A stretch of 37,821 nucleotides of DNA from Dehalococcoidales bacterium (GTDB lineage: Bacteria; Chloroflexota; Dehalococcoidia; Dehalococcoidales; CSSed11-197), in contig JAQUNW010000011.1 of assembly GCA_028717385.1 (NCBI GenBank), positions 1-37,821 on the forward strand. Reading direction: 5' to 3'. The notes below the pieces were generated by a model, which saw nothing but the letters and a program-made list of their open reading frames with translations, ran no database searches and was not told where the DNA came from. Of this stretch, positions 14,238 to 22,572 are shown one piece after another. A program made the translations under genes and the position numbers. Each line of letters begins with the position of its first letter. Position 1 is the stretch's first letter.

Positions 14238-15981
14238 CGTTCCCCCTGTATCGGTGTTTTTTATTGTGGCACTGGTAATGCTTTTTGCGCCTTCACGTAC
14301 CAGGGCGATTTTATTTCTTATCTCCTCTCTACTAGTTTTTCTCTCGCTTCCGCTTCTTCAGGATGGCAGCCTGTTAACAATAACTTTTTTAAATTTTGAA
14401 CTTGTGCCATTTTCAGTAGACCGGTTAAGCGTAGCTTTTGCTTATGTATTTTGTCTTATTGCTTTTTTTGGTGGCGTATATGCCTTTCATTTAAAGGACC
14501 GGGGCCAGCAAATTGCGGCTATGGTCTATGCTGGCGGTTCGCTTGGTGCCATATTTGCCGGCGATCTGTTTTCTTTATTTGTATTTTGGGAAATAATGCT
14601 GGCTGGTTCCGCATACCTGATTTGGGCAAGGAAAACCCCCGAAGCTGCCGGGGCGGGGATGCGTTATATCATTGTTCATCTTGCCGGTGGCAGCTTTATG
14701 CTCGCCGGTATAATATGGCATTTGGTTCAAACAGGTTCTCTTGAATTCGGTCTTTTGGATGGTGCGCCGTCATATCTGATTCTAATAGGCTTCCTGGTAA
14801 ACGCAGCGGTCCCCCCGTTACACGCCTGGCTCCCAGATGCATATCCTCAATCAACCGTGACCGGCAGTGTATTCCTAAGTGCTTTTACCACCAAAGTAGC
14901 TGTTTATGCATTAGTGCGTGGCTTCGCCGGGTTGGAACTGCTGATATGGGCAGGAGCTATAATGGCAGTTTATGGTGTGATATATGCGTTCCTGGAAAAT
15001 GATATCCGTAAAATTCTCTCACATCATATAGTTAGCCAGGTAGGATTTATGGTGGCGGCAATTGGCATTGGTTCGGCGCTGTCTGTAAATGGAGCAGTTG
15101 CTCATGCTTTCACCAATATCCTCAACAAAGGGCTACTGTTTATGGGAACGGGAGCGATTCTCTACTCAACTGGAAAGAGCAGGTTAAATGAACTTGGTGG
15201 ATTGTTAAAACAAACACCATACGTTTTTGTACTATATATGGTAGGAGCTGTCTCTATATCCGGACTCCCTTTGTTTTGTGGTTTTGTCAGCAAAGGAATG
15301 GTCACATACTCAGCAGAAACCGCAAATTATATCCCGGCGTTTTTAATGCTAAATCTGGCTTCAGTGGGTACTTTTTTAAGCGTCGGTTTAAAACTGCCGT
15401 ATTACACATGGCTCGGAAAGCCCTCGCAAGCAGATATAGTCAAGCCCATTCCTGTGGGGATGTACATTGGGATGGCTTTAACAGCTGTGAGTTGCGTTGT
15501 ATTGGGGATTTTTCCAGGTCTTCTTTTCGATTTATTGCCATATGACGCACTTTACCAGCCCTATACAATTGGCCATGTCTGGGAAACGGTATCTATTGTA
15601 TTGTTTTCCGGCTTAATGTTCTGGGTATTGATAGACTGGATTAAACCCAAGCCGGGTATCACCCTGGACTTTGACTGGTTTTACCGTCGTCCAGCACCTC
15701 TGATATATCAAATATTTGTTAAATTACCATCGAATGTCTTTAGCGCTACAGCCAGTGCTGCTAATATAATTGTAAGCAAGATTGTAACAATATCTGGAAA
15801 TCCGGTTGGTTATTGCTTCTGGCACTTCAATAACATTATCAGTAAATTGAAAAACCAACCTTCTCCGCCACGTGAACCCGCGCAGTTTGATCCACATCGA
15901 TATCGTACCCCTCTCGGATTTATGGTACTCGTGCTAATGTCCGGCTTTATTATTTTCGTCTGTATAAATGCTTTGGCGTGA
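14212..15981 (+). CDS. MrpD/NuoL-like antiporter subunit, copy 3, long form (D3)
   Basis: A 589-aa member of the same family with a longer C-terminus: after the core of about 14 helices comes a hydrophilic segment (about residues 480-565) and a last helix near the end. The helix-5 glutamate is present (FSLFVFWEIML) and the helix-8 lysine is present (SAFTTKVAVYAL). The helix-7 lysine is replaced by asparagine (LVNAAVPPLHAWLP). The extended tail recalls the lateral helix of NuoL or MrpA, but the similarity is only architectural. Last gene of the operon; two hairpins follow. Confidence 0.86.
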   Translation: MSLTEIINSVPPVSVFFIVALVMLFAPSRTRAILFLISSLLVFLSLPLLQDGSLLTITFLNFELVPFSVDRLSVAFAYVFCLIAFFGGVYAFHLKDRGQQIAAMVYAGGSLGAIFAGDLFSLFVFWEIMLAGSAYLIWARKTPEAAGAGMRYIIVHLAGGSFMLAGIIWHLVQTGSLEFGLLDGAPSYLILIGFLVNAAVPPLHAWLPDAYPQSTVTGSVFLSAFTTKVAVYALVRGFAGLELLIWAGAIMAVYGVIYAFLENDIRKILSHHIVSQVGFMVAAIGIGSALSVNGAVAHAFTNILNKGLLFMGTGAILYSTGKSRLNELGGLLKQTPYVFVLYMVGAVSISGLPLFCGFVSKGMVTYSAETANYIPAFLMLNLASVGTFLSVGLKLPYYTWLGKPSQADIVKPIPVGMYIGMALTAVSCVVLGIFPGLLFDLLPYDALYQPYTIGHVWETVSIVLFSGLMFWVLIDWIKPKPGITLDFDWFYRRPAPLIYQIFVKLPSNVFSATASAANIIVSKIVTISGNPVGYCFWHFNNIISKLKNQPSPPREPAQFDPHRYRTPLGFMVLVLMSGFIIFVCINALA

Positions 15982-16045
15982 ATATCCAACCCATACCCAT
16001 TACTGAATTGACATATATTCCCAAGATGTAGTACATTGATTTTAA

Positions 16046-16100
16046 TACGGTAATCATTTACCGTAGCGTTGCGGGTTAAGTAGATCTCATTGACCCGCAA
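16046..16100. other. Two adjacent stem-loops between the antiporter operon and gdh
   Basis: TACGGTAA (16046-16053) and TTACCGTA (16058-16065) form a perfect 8-bp stem with loop TCAT. Next, TTGCGGGTTAA (16069-16079) and TTGACCCGCAA (16090-16100) form an 11-bp stem with one G-U pair and a 10-nt loop. No T-run follows either stem. They could be weak terminators of the antiporter operon or operators; the second one overlaps the -35 of the gdh promoter. Confidence 0.45.
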
Positions 16101-16120
16101 TTATGTTGAAAAGATATAAT
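16090..16120 (+). promoter_or_regulatory. Putative gdh promoter
   Basis: TTGACC (16090-16095) and a consensus TATAAT (16115-16120) are 19 nt apart, slightly longer than ideal. The -35 lies in the right arm of a stem-loop, so a protein binding that palindrome would compete with RNA polymerase. The start codon is 50 nt downstream of the -10. Confidence 0.5.
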
Positions 16121-16170
16121 CCAGAAAGGGAAATAAACTTTACATAATATTTAAGGAGAGAACCACTAGA

Positions 16171-17442
16171 ATGACAAATAATTGCAGCACGTCGCCAAAA
16201 AGTGAAAACCCGTTTGATATCGTACGCCAGCAAATTGATGCGTCTGCGGCTATTTTAAAACTGAAGCCCCAGGAAATAGAAGTATTAAAACACCCGTTAC
16301 GCGAACTCCATGTATCTTTACCGGTGCGAATGGACGATGGAACTACCAAAGTATTTCAGGGGTATCGAGTTCAGTATAATGATGCACGCGGTCCCGGCAA
16401 AGGCGGTATCCGGTTTCATCCGCAGGAGACGATTGATACCGTGCGTGCTCTGGCTGCTTGGATGACCTGGAAAACTGCTCTTCTTGATTTACCACTGGGC
16501 GGGGCAAAGGGCGGCGTAGTATGCAATCCAAAAGAGATGAGCCAGGCTGAACTGGAAAGGTTGAGCCGTGCTTATGTCAGGGCGGTTTACCAGTTTATAG
16601 GCCCTGACAAAGACGTGCCTGCTCCCGATGTATATACCAATCCTCAGATAATGGCCTGGATGGCGGACGAATATTCAATTATTTCTGGTAAACCGCAGTT
16701 TGGGGTAATAACCGGAAAACCCATTAGTCTTGGCGGTTCGCCTGGTCGCGGAGATGCAACTGCTCGGGGAGGTATGTACGCAATCAGAGAGGCAGCTAAA
16801 GTGCTAGGTATAGACTTAAGCAAGGCAACTGTGGCAATTCAAGGTTTTGGAAACGCTGGTTACCATGCCGCCAAGCTGTGCAAAGAGCTTTTCGGAGCCA
16901 AAATCGTAGCTGCTTGCGATAGCCAGGGTAGTATTTATTGTGAAAATGGAATCAATCCGGATGAAGCCTATGCCTGTAAATCCTCTACCAGTTCGGTGTG
17001 TAACATGGAAGGTGTAGAGAATATCTGTGGAGACGATCTATTAAGCCTGGATGTAGATATACTCATACCAGCAGCCATAGAAAACGTCATTACCGACAGG
17101 AATGCCGGTGAAGTGAAAGCCAAAATAATTGCCGAGCTCGCCAACGGACCGACAACACCAGAGGCAGATGCTATTCTATACGACAATGGCATTCATGTAA
17201 TTCCGGATTTTCTCTGCAATGCAGGCGGAGTTACTGTCTCTTATTTTGAAATGGTACAAAACTTCTATATGTATCGCTGGGATGAGGAAGAAGTACGGCA
17301 GAAGCTGGATAAAAGAATGTCCGGAGCATATCATTCCGTATGGAACGTAAGCCGGGAGTATAATATTAACATGCGTCAGGCTGCCTATGTTTTAGCACTG
17401 CAAAGAGTTGTAGAAGCAATGAAACTGCGTGGGTGGGTTTAA
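16171..17442 (+). CDS. gdhA: Glutamate dehydrogenase (Glu/Leu/Phe/Val dehydrogenase family)
   Basis: A 423-aa enzyme of normal length for the hexameric type. The catalytic lysine signature is clear (LGGAKGGV, K113), the substrate-binding GPGKGGIRFHP and the PDKDVPAPDV segment precede or follow it, and the dinucleotide-binding GFGNAG lies near residue 228. It interconverts 2-oxoglutarate plus ammonium and glutamate using NAD(P)H in the cytoplasm. AAGGAG at 16153-16158 precedes the ATG. It stands alone, with its own promoter and terminator. Substrate preference among glutamate, leucine and others cannot be proven by eye, but the length and N-terminus favour glutamate. Confidence 0.92.
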   Translation: MTNNCSTSPKSENPFDIVRQQIDASAAILKLKPQEIEVLKHPLRELHVSLPVRMDDGTTKVFQGYRVQYNDARGPGKGGIRFHPQETIDTVRALAAWMTWKTALLDLPLGGAKGGVVCNPKEMSQAELERLSRAYVRAVYQFIGPDKDVPAPDVYTNPQIMAWMADEYSIISGKPQFGVITGKPISLGGSPGRGDATARGGMYAIREAAKVLGIDLSKATVAIQGFGNAGYHAAKLCKELFGAKIVAACDSQGSIYCENGINPDEAYACKSSTSSVCNMEGVENICGDDLLSLDVDILIPAAIENVITDRNAGEVKAKIIAELANGPTTPEADAILYDNGIHVIPDFLCNAGGVTVSYFEMVQNFYMYRWDEEEVRQKLDKRMSGAYHSVWNVSREYNINMRQAAYVLALQRVVEAMKLRGWV

Positions 17443-17474
17443 TAGCTTTACATATTATTTTTCAATGATTTTCT

Positions 17475-17505
17475 ATAAAGGAGAAGCTAAATGCTTCTCC
17501 TTTAT
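17475..17505 (+). terminator. Terminator of gdhA (possibly bidirectional)
   Basis: A perfect 13-bp stem: ATAAAGGAGAAGC (17475-17487) pairs with GCTTCTCCTTTAT (17493-17505) around a 5-nt loop. It starts 32 nt after the gdhA stop. A moderately T-rich tail (TCGTTTTA) follows. It may also serve the minus-strand Rieske operon approaching from the other side. Confidence 0.8.
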
Positions 17506-17750
17506 TCGTTTTATGGATATTCAGTGCATACAATAACTTGGACAGGTGACTGACGCTAAGAATTATTGTTGATATTGATCATGACTATAAAATCAAAATA
17601 ACAACCAGCTCTGATGGTGATATATGGCTGTTGGTGAGCGCTGACTCTGGTTTTTAAGGATTAACCTGTAGTTACTATCTTGCGAAAGAGGCAACTATAC
17701 AACCGGCCGCGTAGAATCGAAATACAGACGAAAGAACATCAGTGTGAGTA
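17506..17750. other. Intergenic stretch with no recognised gene
   Basis: About 245 nt between the gdhA terminator and the convergent Rieske gene. On the plus strand 17550-17657 is an open stretch of 35 codons with protein-like composition (IVDIDHDYKIKITTSS), but it follows a stop codon directly and has no plausible start, so it may be a gene remnant. No tRNA, strong hairpin or repeat was seen. Confidence 0.35.
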
Positions 17751-18107
17751 TTACTGGTCTAATACCACCCTAATTTCGCCATCTTTTATTACCACAGGAT
17801 AGGTTTTTAAGGATTTTGGTTTTTTAATGGCGCTGCCTATTGCTTTGGTTAAACCGCCAAATTCTGTCCATTGAAGCACCTTGCCGTCAACCAGGTCAAA
17901 CTTGGAATTATGAACCGGGCAGGTCACTTCGTGTCCGTTCAGTGTGCCCTTGGAAAGGTTGCCACCCATATGCGGACATTTGTTATCGGCGGCGTAGAAT
18001 GTGTCCCCCTGGCGGGCTATTAATATTTGCCTCTTACCTATAGCAAAGCTTTTCATTTCACCAGGTTTTATTTGGTTGACTGTTGCAACTATTATCGACT
18101 CTGTCAT
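17751..18107 (-). CDS. Rieske-type [2Fe-2S] ferredoxin
   Basis: A 118-aa soluble Rieske protein with cluster ligands C44 and H46 (CPHMGG) and C63 and H66 (CPVHNSKFD). No membrane anchor or signal peptide is present, so it is of the cytoplasmic ferredoxin type found with oxygenases or other reductases rather than the bc1 type. AGGAG lies 9 nt before the ATG. It is the second gene of a pair with the FAD/NAD reductase upstream (13-nt gap), its likely electron donor. The final acceptor is not in the window. Confidence 0.92.
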   Translation of the reverse strand: MTESIIVATVNQIKPGEMKSFAIGKRQILIARQGDTFYAADNKCPHMGGNLSKGTLNGHEVTCPVHNSKFDLVDGKVLQWTEFGGLTKAIGSAIKKPKSLKTYPVVIKDGEIRVVLDQ

Positions 18108-18120
18108 TAAAATATCTCCT

Positions 18121-18831
18121 TTACTTGTATCCTGTAAATATATCCATACGAATGGCCTTGCTGTTTATACCCAGTTGGGCAACCTGTAATCCAATTGCTT
18201 CGACCATCGACGGTGGCCCAGACAGAAAAAACATGCGTTCTGTATGATCGGTAATAAGCGTTTCGATTGCAGCCTTGTTAATAAAACCGTGGTGAAAACA
18301 AGGCGCATTAGGTGATGGGGAACCAGACAAAAAGTGGTTTATCCTGATGCCGGGATATCCGGCCAACTGTTCTAGCTCATGTTTAAAGATAATGCTATCC
18401 GCGTTTGTGTTAGAATATAACAGTATGCAATCAAATGAAAGCTGTTTATGTTTTACATAATCCAGCATGCTTTTAACAGGAGTAATCCCGATACCTCCGC
18501 ATATGAAAGCAATCTTCTTTATCTTATTTGGTAAAGTAAATCTGCCTTCGGGGCCTTCTATCATAGCCCAGTCACCAGGTTTAATTTCATCCAAAGCTGA
18601 AGAATAAGCGCTGTCGGTGATTCTCTTGGTGAACTCGATATAATTGCTCTCGGTAGGGGAGCTGGAAAACGAAAAATGGTGCACCATCGGTTTGGAATCA
18701 ACCTTGATTGTAACGTAGAAATATTGCCCCGCCCTGTAACGCAAATTCAGCCCTTTTTTGGGAAAGCGAAAGGACTTTACCCTGGGAACTCTTTCAATGA
18801 CCTCGTAAAATTGTGTTTCTAACTGCCACAT
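18121..18831 (-). CDS. FAD/NAD(P)-binding ferredoxin reductase-like protein
   Basis: A 236-aa FNR-family flavoprotein: an N-terminal FAD domain with YRAGQYFYV (residues 32-40) and HHFSFSSSP (51-59), then an NAD(P) domain with CGGIGITP (111-118) and, near the C-terminus, FLSGPPSMVEAI. In place of the usual arginine of the RxYS FAD motif there is histidine. I start at ATG 18831 because a TTG at 18873 lies inside the apparent -35 hexamer. No [2Fe-2S] domain is fused, in contrast to CDP-6-deoxy- and oxygenase-type reductases; the separate Rieske protein would fill that role. Probable direction: NAD(P)H to Rieske ferredoxin. Confidence 0.85.
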   Translation of the reverse strand: MWQLETQFYEVIERVPRVKSFRFPKKGLNLRYRAGQYFYVTIKVDSKPMVHHFSFSSSPTESNYIEFTKRITDSAYSSALDEIKPGDWAMIEGPEGRFTLPNKIKKIAFICGGIGITPVKSMLDYVKHKQLSFDCILLYSNTNADSIIFKHELEQLAGYPGIRINHFLSGSPSPNAPCFHHGFINKAAIETLITDHTERMFFLSGPPSMVEAIGLQVAQLGINSKAIRMDIFTGYK

Positions 18832-18844
18832 CTTAACTCTCAAC

Positions 18845-18873
18845 AATATATTATTTAGGGTAGAACAAGTCAA
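18845..18873 (-). promoter_or_regulatory. Promoter of the reductase-Rieske pair
   Basis: On the minus strand TTGACT (18873-18868) and TATATT (18850-18845) are separated by 17 nt. The predicted transcription start would be only about 7 nt before ATG 18831, so the mRNA may be nearly leaderless. Alternatively the true start codon lies further in. Confidence 0.45.
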
Positions 18874-19013
18874 GAGTAAATAAAAAAAAATAGCTGAAAA
18901 TTATGTAAAGTATTGGGTGCTTCACGTTTAAAGTAGTGACATAACATATATAGTGCGAATATTATTTGGTACTTTTAATGTTACATAACGAGGGCATATT
19001 TATAAGAAAGCGG

Positions 19014-19064
19014 AAATAAAAATTACCGCGGAGCGTTATTTTGTTGCAAATGCTCCGCGGTAAT
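19014..19064 (-). terminator. Rho-independent terminator of ftsZ
   Basis: A 13-bp perfect, GC-rich stem (19022-19034 with 19052-19064, core CCGCGGAGC) with a 17-nt loop, followed on the minus strand by TTTTTATTT (19022 downwards). It lies 33 nt after the ftsZ stop codon. The stretch 18874-19013 between it and the reductase promoter is AT-rich and holds no recognised gene. Confidence 0.88.
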
Positions 19065-19096
19065 AGTTGCGTGTAGTTTATCTGATGAGAAGCCAG

Positions 19097-20200
19097 TTAT
19101 CTTCTCGTTGTTACATATTGTGGTGTACGACGATTATTCATAAAACCACCCAACCGCTGAAAACTCGGTACTTCCAGCTCTGCTTCAGTGCGAATGTTTT
19201 TTAACACACGATTGATCTCTTTATCCCGATTTTGAGCAGTCGTAGGCCTATTCACTGCAAAACCAGTTGCAATTAAAGTCAGGCGAACTTCAGAATCCTG
19301 ACGCGGATCATTAGTTACACCAAAAATAACGTTAGCCTGTGGATCTACTTCCTGGCGTATAATTTCTGCCGCTTCGTTAACTTCAAATAGAGTCAAGTTA
19401 TCACTGCCAGATATGTTGAATATCACACCTTTAGCTCCATTGACCGATACGTCCAATAAGGGGCTGCTCAGAGCATTCTGAGCAGCTGCAACAGCACGAT
19501 TCTTCCCGGAGCCCTTTCCGATACTCATCCAGGCCGGGCCTGCATCCTTCATTACTGCCCTTACGTCGGCAAAATCCAGGTTAATGATTCCGGGGACCGT
19601 GATAACTTCGGCGATAGCCTGAACGCCATGGCAAAGCGTTTCATCTACCAGCTTGAAGGCTCCGTCCATTCCACATTTGGCATCACATATGGAAAAGAGC
19701 CTTTCGTTGGGGACAATAATCATAGTATCTGTATTACCAACCAGGTTTTCAATGCCTTCTTCAGCTACCTGAGCCCTTCGTGTTCCCTCAAAAGCAAACG
19801 GTTTGGTTACTACTCCTATTGTTAAAGCCCCACATTCTTTGCTCACTCTAGCTACTACAGGAGCAGAGCCAGTGCCGGTACCGCCACCCATTCCAGCGGT
19901 GATAAAAACCATGTCAGCGCCTTCTACAAGCTTCTTGATCTCACTGATGCTTTCCTCTGCGGCTTCCTCGCCTTTCTTATTATTGCCGCCGGCCCCCAAT
20001 CCTCGAGTGCAGCGCTCGCCCAGTTGGATACGGGTTGGTGCTTCTGTAATTGCCAAGTGTTGAGCATCCGTATTCATCGCGATAAATTCTACGCCGCGAA
20101 TTTGCTCTCTAACCATTCTTGTGATGGCATTACATCCGGCACCACCAAGTCCTATGACCTTAATTTTTGCTCCATTTGGAACATAGCTTATTTTCCCCAC
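19097..20200 (-). CDS. ftsZ: Cell division GTPase FtsZ
   Basis: A 367-aa tubulin homologue. N-terminal GTPase motifs are GLGGAGCNA (17-25), NTDAQHL (43-49) and the tubulin signature GGGTGTGS (105-112); the T7-loop residues appear in NLDFADVR. FtsZ polymerises into the division ring at midcell. The C-terminal linker is short, and the usual FtsA-binding peptide seems to be EVPSFQRL, followed by an extra basic tail of about 16 residues (ending TTRR). The start is GTG 20200 with AGGAG about 11 nt upstream. It is 33 nt downstream of ftsA and is followed by a strong terminator. Confidence 0.96.
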   Translation of the reverse strand: MGKISYVPNGAKIKVIGLGGAGCNAITRMVREQIRGVEFIAMNTDAQHLAITEAPTRIQLGERCTRGLGAGGNNKKGEEAAEESISEIKKLVEGADMVFITAGMGGGTGTGSAPVVARVSKECGALTIGVVTKPFAFEGTRRAQVAEEGIENLVGNTDTMIIVPNERLFSICDAKCGMDGAFKLVDETLCHGVQAIAEVITVPGIINLDFADVRAVMKDAGPAWMSIGKGSGKNRAVAAAQNALSSPLLDVSVNGAKGVIFNISGSDNLTLFEVNEAAEIIRQEVDPQANVIFGVTNDPRQDSEVRLTLIATGFAVNRPTTAQNRDKEINRVLKNIRTEAELEVPSFQRLGGFMNNRRTPQYVTTRR

Positions 20201-20233
20201 TGACGGTAATTCTCCTTTAAAATAAATAGATTT

Positions 20234-21460
20234 TTATTTGCCGAATATTCTTATTACCCGGGATAATACTCCCGTGTTTTTAAAAATCCTGTTATTCATC
20301 TTCTGACGATAATGAGCCTCTGGTGTCTCCATTTTCCACAATAATAAACCAAAGCTTGCAGCATATTCAGGCCCCGATATGCTATCAGCGATACCGGACA
20401 CTCTGGGAGGATAACCAATTCTGCATGGCGCTTGAGTAACTTGCTGTGCCATTTCGGCTATCCCGGGAAGGTTAGCGGTACCTCCCGTGAAAACTATTCC
20501 TGCCGGTAATGTGGATGGGTCCAGCTCGCCGCCTGTATCATTATTTACCTGCAAAAGTACCAGGCGCAGCAATTCTTCAGTACGTATGTGTATTATGTCA
20601 AATAAATCCTCGTAGGCAATTTCTTCCCCGTCAACAAGCAAGGGCTTGAGTTTCTCTGTTTGCGGCAAGGGAATCAGTGAGCCATAACGAACCTTGAGTT
20701 CTTCTGATAGCTCGGGGTTTAACCCGAGGCCAAGAGAAATATCTCTGCTAATCTGGTTACCTGCTACAGAAATCACAGAAGAATAATACACGCTATCATT
20801 TTTATATACGGCAATATTGGTGGTGCCGCCACCAATATCTGCCAGCAGCACGCCATCACGTTTTTCGTCTTCAGTCAGGACGCTAGCCGCACTGGCTAGA
20901 GGTTCGAAAACCACATTGTCGATCTTTACTCCCGCTCCTACAACACACTTGGTCAGATTTTCCAAAGAGGTCACAGAGGCAGTGATGGTATGAGTTTCGA
21001 CATCCAGGCGGTATCCAAACATTCCAACCGGATCTTTGACTCCATCTTGCCCATCAACCCTGAAATACCTCGGTATCTGGTGCAGGACAGTCTCTTCTGG
21101 AGGCATATTTTCACTACGGGTAATTTCCAGCAGCCTTTCTACATCTTTTTTCTCTACCGTCTGTTTCCGATTGCCGGTTATACTGATTACTCCACGCTTA
21201 TTACCAGAACTGACGTGTTTACCTGACATGCTAACAACAGCGGAATCCATCCTGAAACCAGCGGTTTTTTCCGCAGCTCTGATTGAAGCACGTACGGATT
21301 CCCGCGCTTCGGCAATATTGACCACTTGTCCTTTTTGTAATCCTTTTGAAGGGACAGACCCAATACCAAGAACGCGCAGCCCTGTGCCATCAGTTTCGGC
21401 AATCAGAGAGCAAATCTTGGTAGTACCAATGTCAATGGCACCAATCTTATTGGTTTTCAA
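20234..21460 (-). CDS. ftsA: Cell division protein FtsA
   Basis: A 408-aa actin-like ATPase. Phosphate 1 motif GAIDIGTTKICSLI lies at residues 8-21, phosphate 2 is LLADIGGGTTNIAV, and the adenosine motif is IVFTGGTANLPGI. A positively charged, amphipathic C-terminus (NTGVLSRVIRIFGK) is the expected membrane-targeting helix. FtsA tethers FtsZ filaments to the inner membrane. AGGAGG lies just before the ATG. It sits between a small unknown gene and ftsZ in one operon. Confidence 0.95.
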   Translation of the reverse strand: MKTNKIGAIDIGTTKICSLIAETDGTGLRVLGIGSVPSKGLQKGQVVNIAEARESVRASIRAAEKTAGFRMDSAVVSMSGKHVSSGNKRGVISITGNRKQTVEKKDVERLLEITRSENMPPEETVLHQIPRYFRVDGQDGVKDPVGMFGYRLDVETHTITASVTSLENLTKCVVGAGVKIDNVVFEPLASAASVLTEDEKRDGVLLADIGGGTTNIAVYKNDSVYYSSVISVAGNQISRDISLGLGLNPELSEELKVRYGSLIPLPQTEKLKPLLVDGEEIAYEDLFDIIHIRTEELLRLVLLQVNNDTGGELDPSTLPAGIVFTGGTANLPGIAEMAQQVTQAPCRIGYPPRVSGIADSISGPEYAASFGLLLWKMETPEAHYRQKMNNRIFKNTGVLSRVIRIFGK

Positions 21461-21475
21461 AAAAACCTCCTGCTA

Positions 21476-21691
21476 TTACTTGTTGTTTGTATTGCGGAAA
21501 TGTACGTTCCATTTGTTTGAAATCGAACTAATGAAGTTTTTTACTTCCGGGCTGGGAGCGCGATATAGCTCAGCCAGAAACCCATGTAATAATTCTCCCC
21601 CACTCATTCCAGCGACAGGTTCCTGGGGGCCGGGCAGGTTGATGTGGACAATTTCAGTCATTAGTTTTTGATATTCTATTGCTGATCCCAT
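21476..21691 (-). CDS. Hypothetical 71-aa protein, first gene of the ftsA-ftsZ operon
   Basis: A short soluble protein starting MGSAIEYQKLMTEIVHINLP, with a glycine/proline-rich middle and a mixed C-terminus. I recognise no family and see no membrane helix. The start at 21691 has AGGAG with 9-nt spacing; a longer reading to 21730 would begin inside the -10 box. It ends 15 nt before ftsA, so it is co-transcribed with the division genes. A division-related role is only guilt by association. Confidence 0.65.
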   Translation of the reverse strand: MGSAIEYQKLMTEIVHINLPGPQEPVAGMSGGELLHGFLAELYRAPSPEVKNFISSISNKWNVHFRNTNNK

Positions 21692-21729
21692 TTTTCCATG
21701 CTCCTTTTTATTTGAAGATATAGAAGACA

Positions 21730-21758
21730 ATTCTAGGCATGCAAATTCTACCCGTCAA
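21730..21758 (-). promoter_or_regulatory. Promoter of the 71-aa protein/ftsA/ftsZ operon
   Basis: TTGACG (21758-21753) and TAGAAT (21735-21730) on the minus strand are spaced by exactly 17 nt. A transcript start about 7 nt further on leaves a leader of roughly 30 nt containing the AGGAG site. Confidence 0.6.
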
Positions 21759-21855
21759 ATATTGTCCTGATTCGTCCAAGTTAGTGCCGGAATATTTTGA
21801 TGGTTGCAATAGTTTGTCCTTAGGTATAAAATTACCCATAATTTATGGAGGAATA

Positions 21856-22548
21856 ATGTCCGAAAATACCCGTAGGCAATTGCCACCTTATGTGTCATAC
21901 CGCTCTTTTTGGAATTTTCTAGACCGGCTACACCAAGCCGTTCCTGCAAGAATAGATCGTAGCTATTGGGGGGATAAATTCTCGGGCAGTACAGGCGCCC
22001 AGCTCATGCGAGCTTTGCGTTACCTTGACTTGATTGATGACAAGGGAATACCTACCACGCTGCTGAGAAACCTGGTCAATGCCCGGGATTTGCAGAGGGA
22101 CGACCTAATGGCTCAAATTGCACGTTCAAGTTACAGTTTTTTTCTTAATGGTCCCGTGGATTACAAGACTGCAACTTATGCTCAGTTTGAGGATATTTTA
22201 CATGCCAATTTTCAGGTTAATGCTGATGTTGCTCGCAAATGCATCAAATTCTTTATAGATTTTGCAACTGACGCCAGGATCCCGGTTTCGCCCTTTGTGA
22301 TCAAGAAAAATCGTAAGTCACGAACGCCGGTTACACCCCGCAGGACAAAAAGTAAAATCGAAAACAAAACGGAAATTCCATGTGCCGTAGACGACGCTGA
22401 AATAGTTCCAAATGGAACCGGTCTGGACAAACTTCTGGTAAACAAATTTCCGAACTTTGACCCTTCCTGGCCAGACGAACTAAAGATTAAATGGTTTTCT
22501 GCTTTCGACGAGCTGATAAAGCGTATACCGGCAGAAAAAAATTATTAG
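21856..22548 (+). CDS. DUF5343-like protein of unknown function
   Basis: A 230-aa soluble protein. The N-terminal 140 residues (LPPYVSYRSFWNFLDRL, then DRSYWGDKFSGSTGAQL and MRALRYLDLID) resemble the DUF5343 family as I remember it, a winged-helix-like domain of unknown role. A lysine/arginine-rich linker (KKNRKSRTPVTPRRTKSK) joins it to a short C-terminal helical segment. I start at ATG 21856, which has GGAGG 5 nt upstream; an upstream ATG at 21739 would add an unlikely 39 residues. It is flanked by a divergent ftsAZ operon and the convergent hflX, and appears monocistronic. Confidence 0.75.
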   Translation: MSENTRRQLPPYVSYRSFWNFLDRLHQAVPARIDRSYWGDKFSGSTGAQLMRALRYLDLIDDKGIPTTLLRNLVNARDLQRDDLMAQIARSSYSFFLNGPVDYKTATYAQFEDILHANFQVNADVARKCIKFFIDFATDARIPVSPFVIKKNRKSRTPVTPRRTKSKIENKTEIPCAVDDAEIVPNGTGLDKLLVNKFPNFDPSWPDELKIKWFSAFDELIKRIPAEKNY

Positions 22549-22572
22549 ACACAAAAAACTATGCCTGAGGTT

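Noticed and set aside
8485-15981. Respiratory complex I (nuo) or membrane-bound hydrogenase operon
   Set aside because: NuoB, C, D, H and I or hydrogenase subunits are absent, and MrpE, F, G and B signatures are present, which identifies an Mrp/Mbh-type antiporter set.
17550-17657. 35-codon plus-strand frame with protein-like sequence after gdhA
   Set aside because: It directly follows a stop codon and has no usable start or ribosome binding site; at most a remnant.
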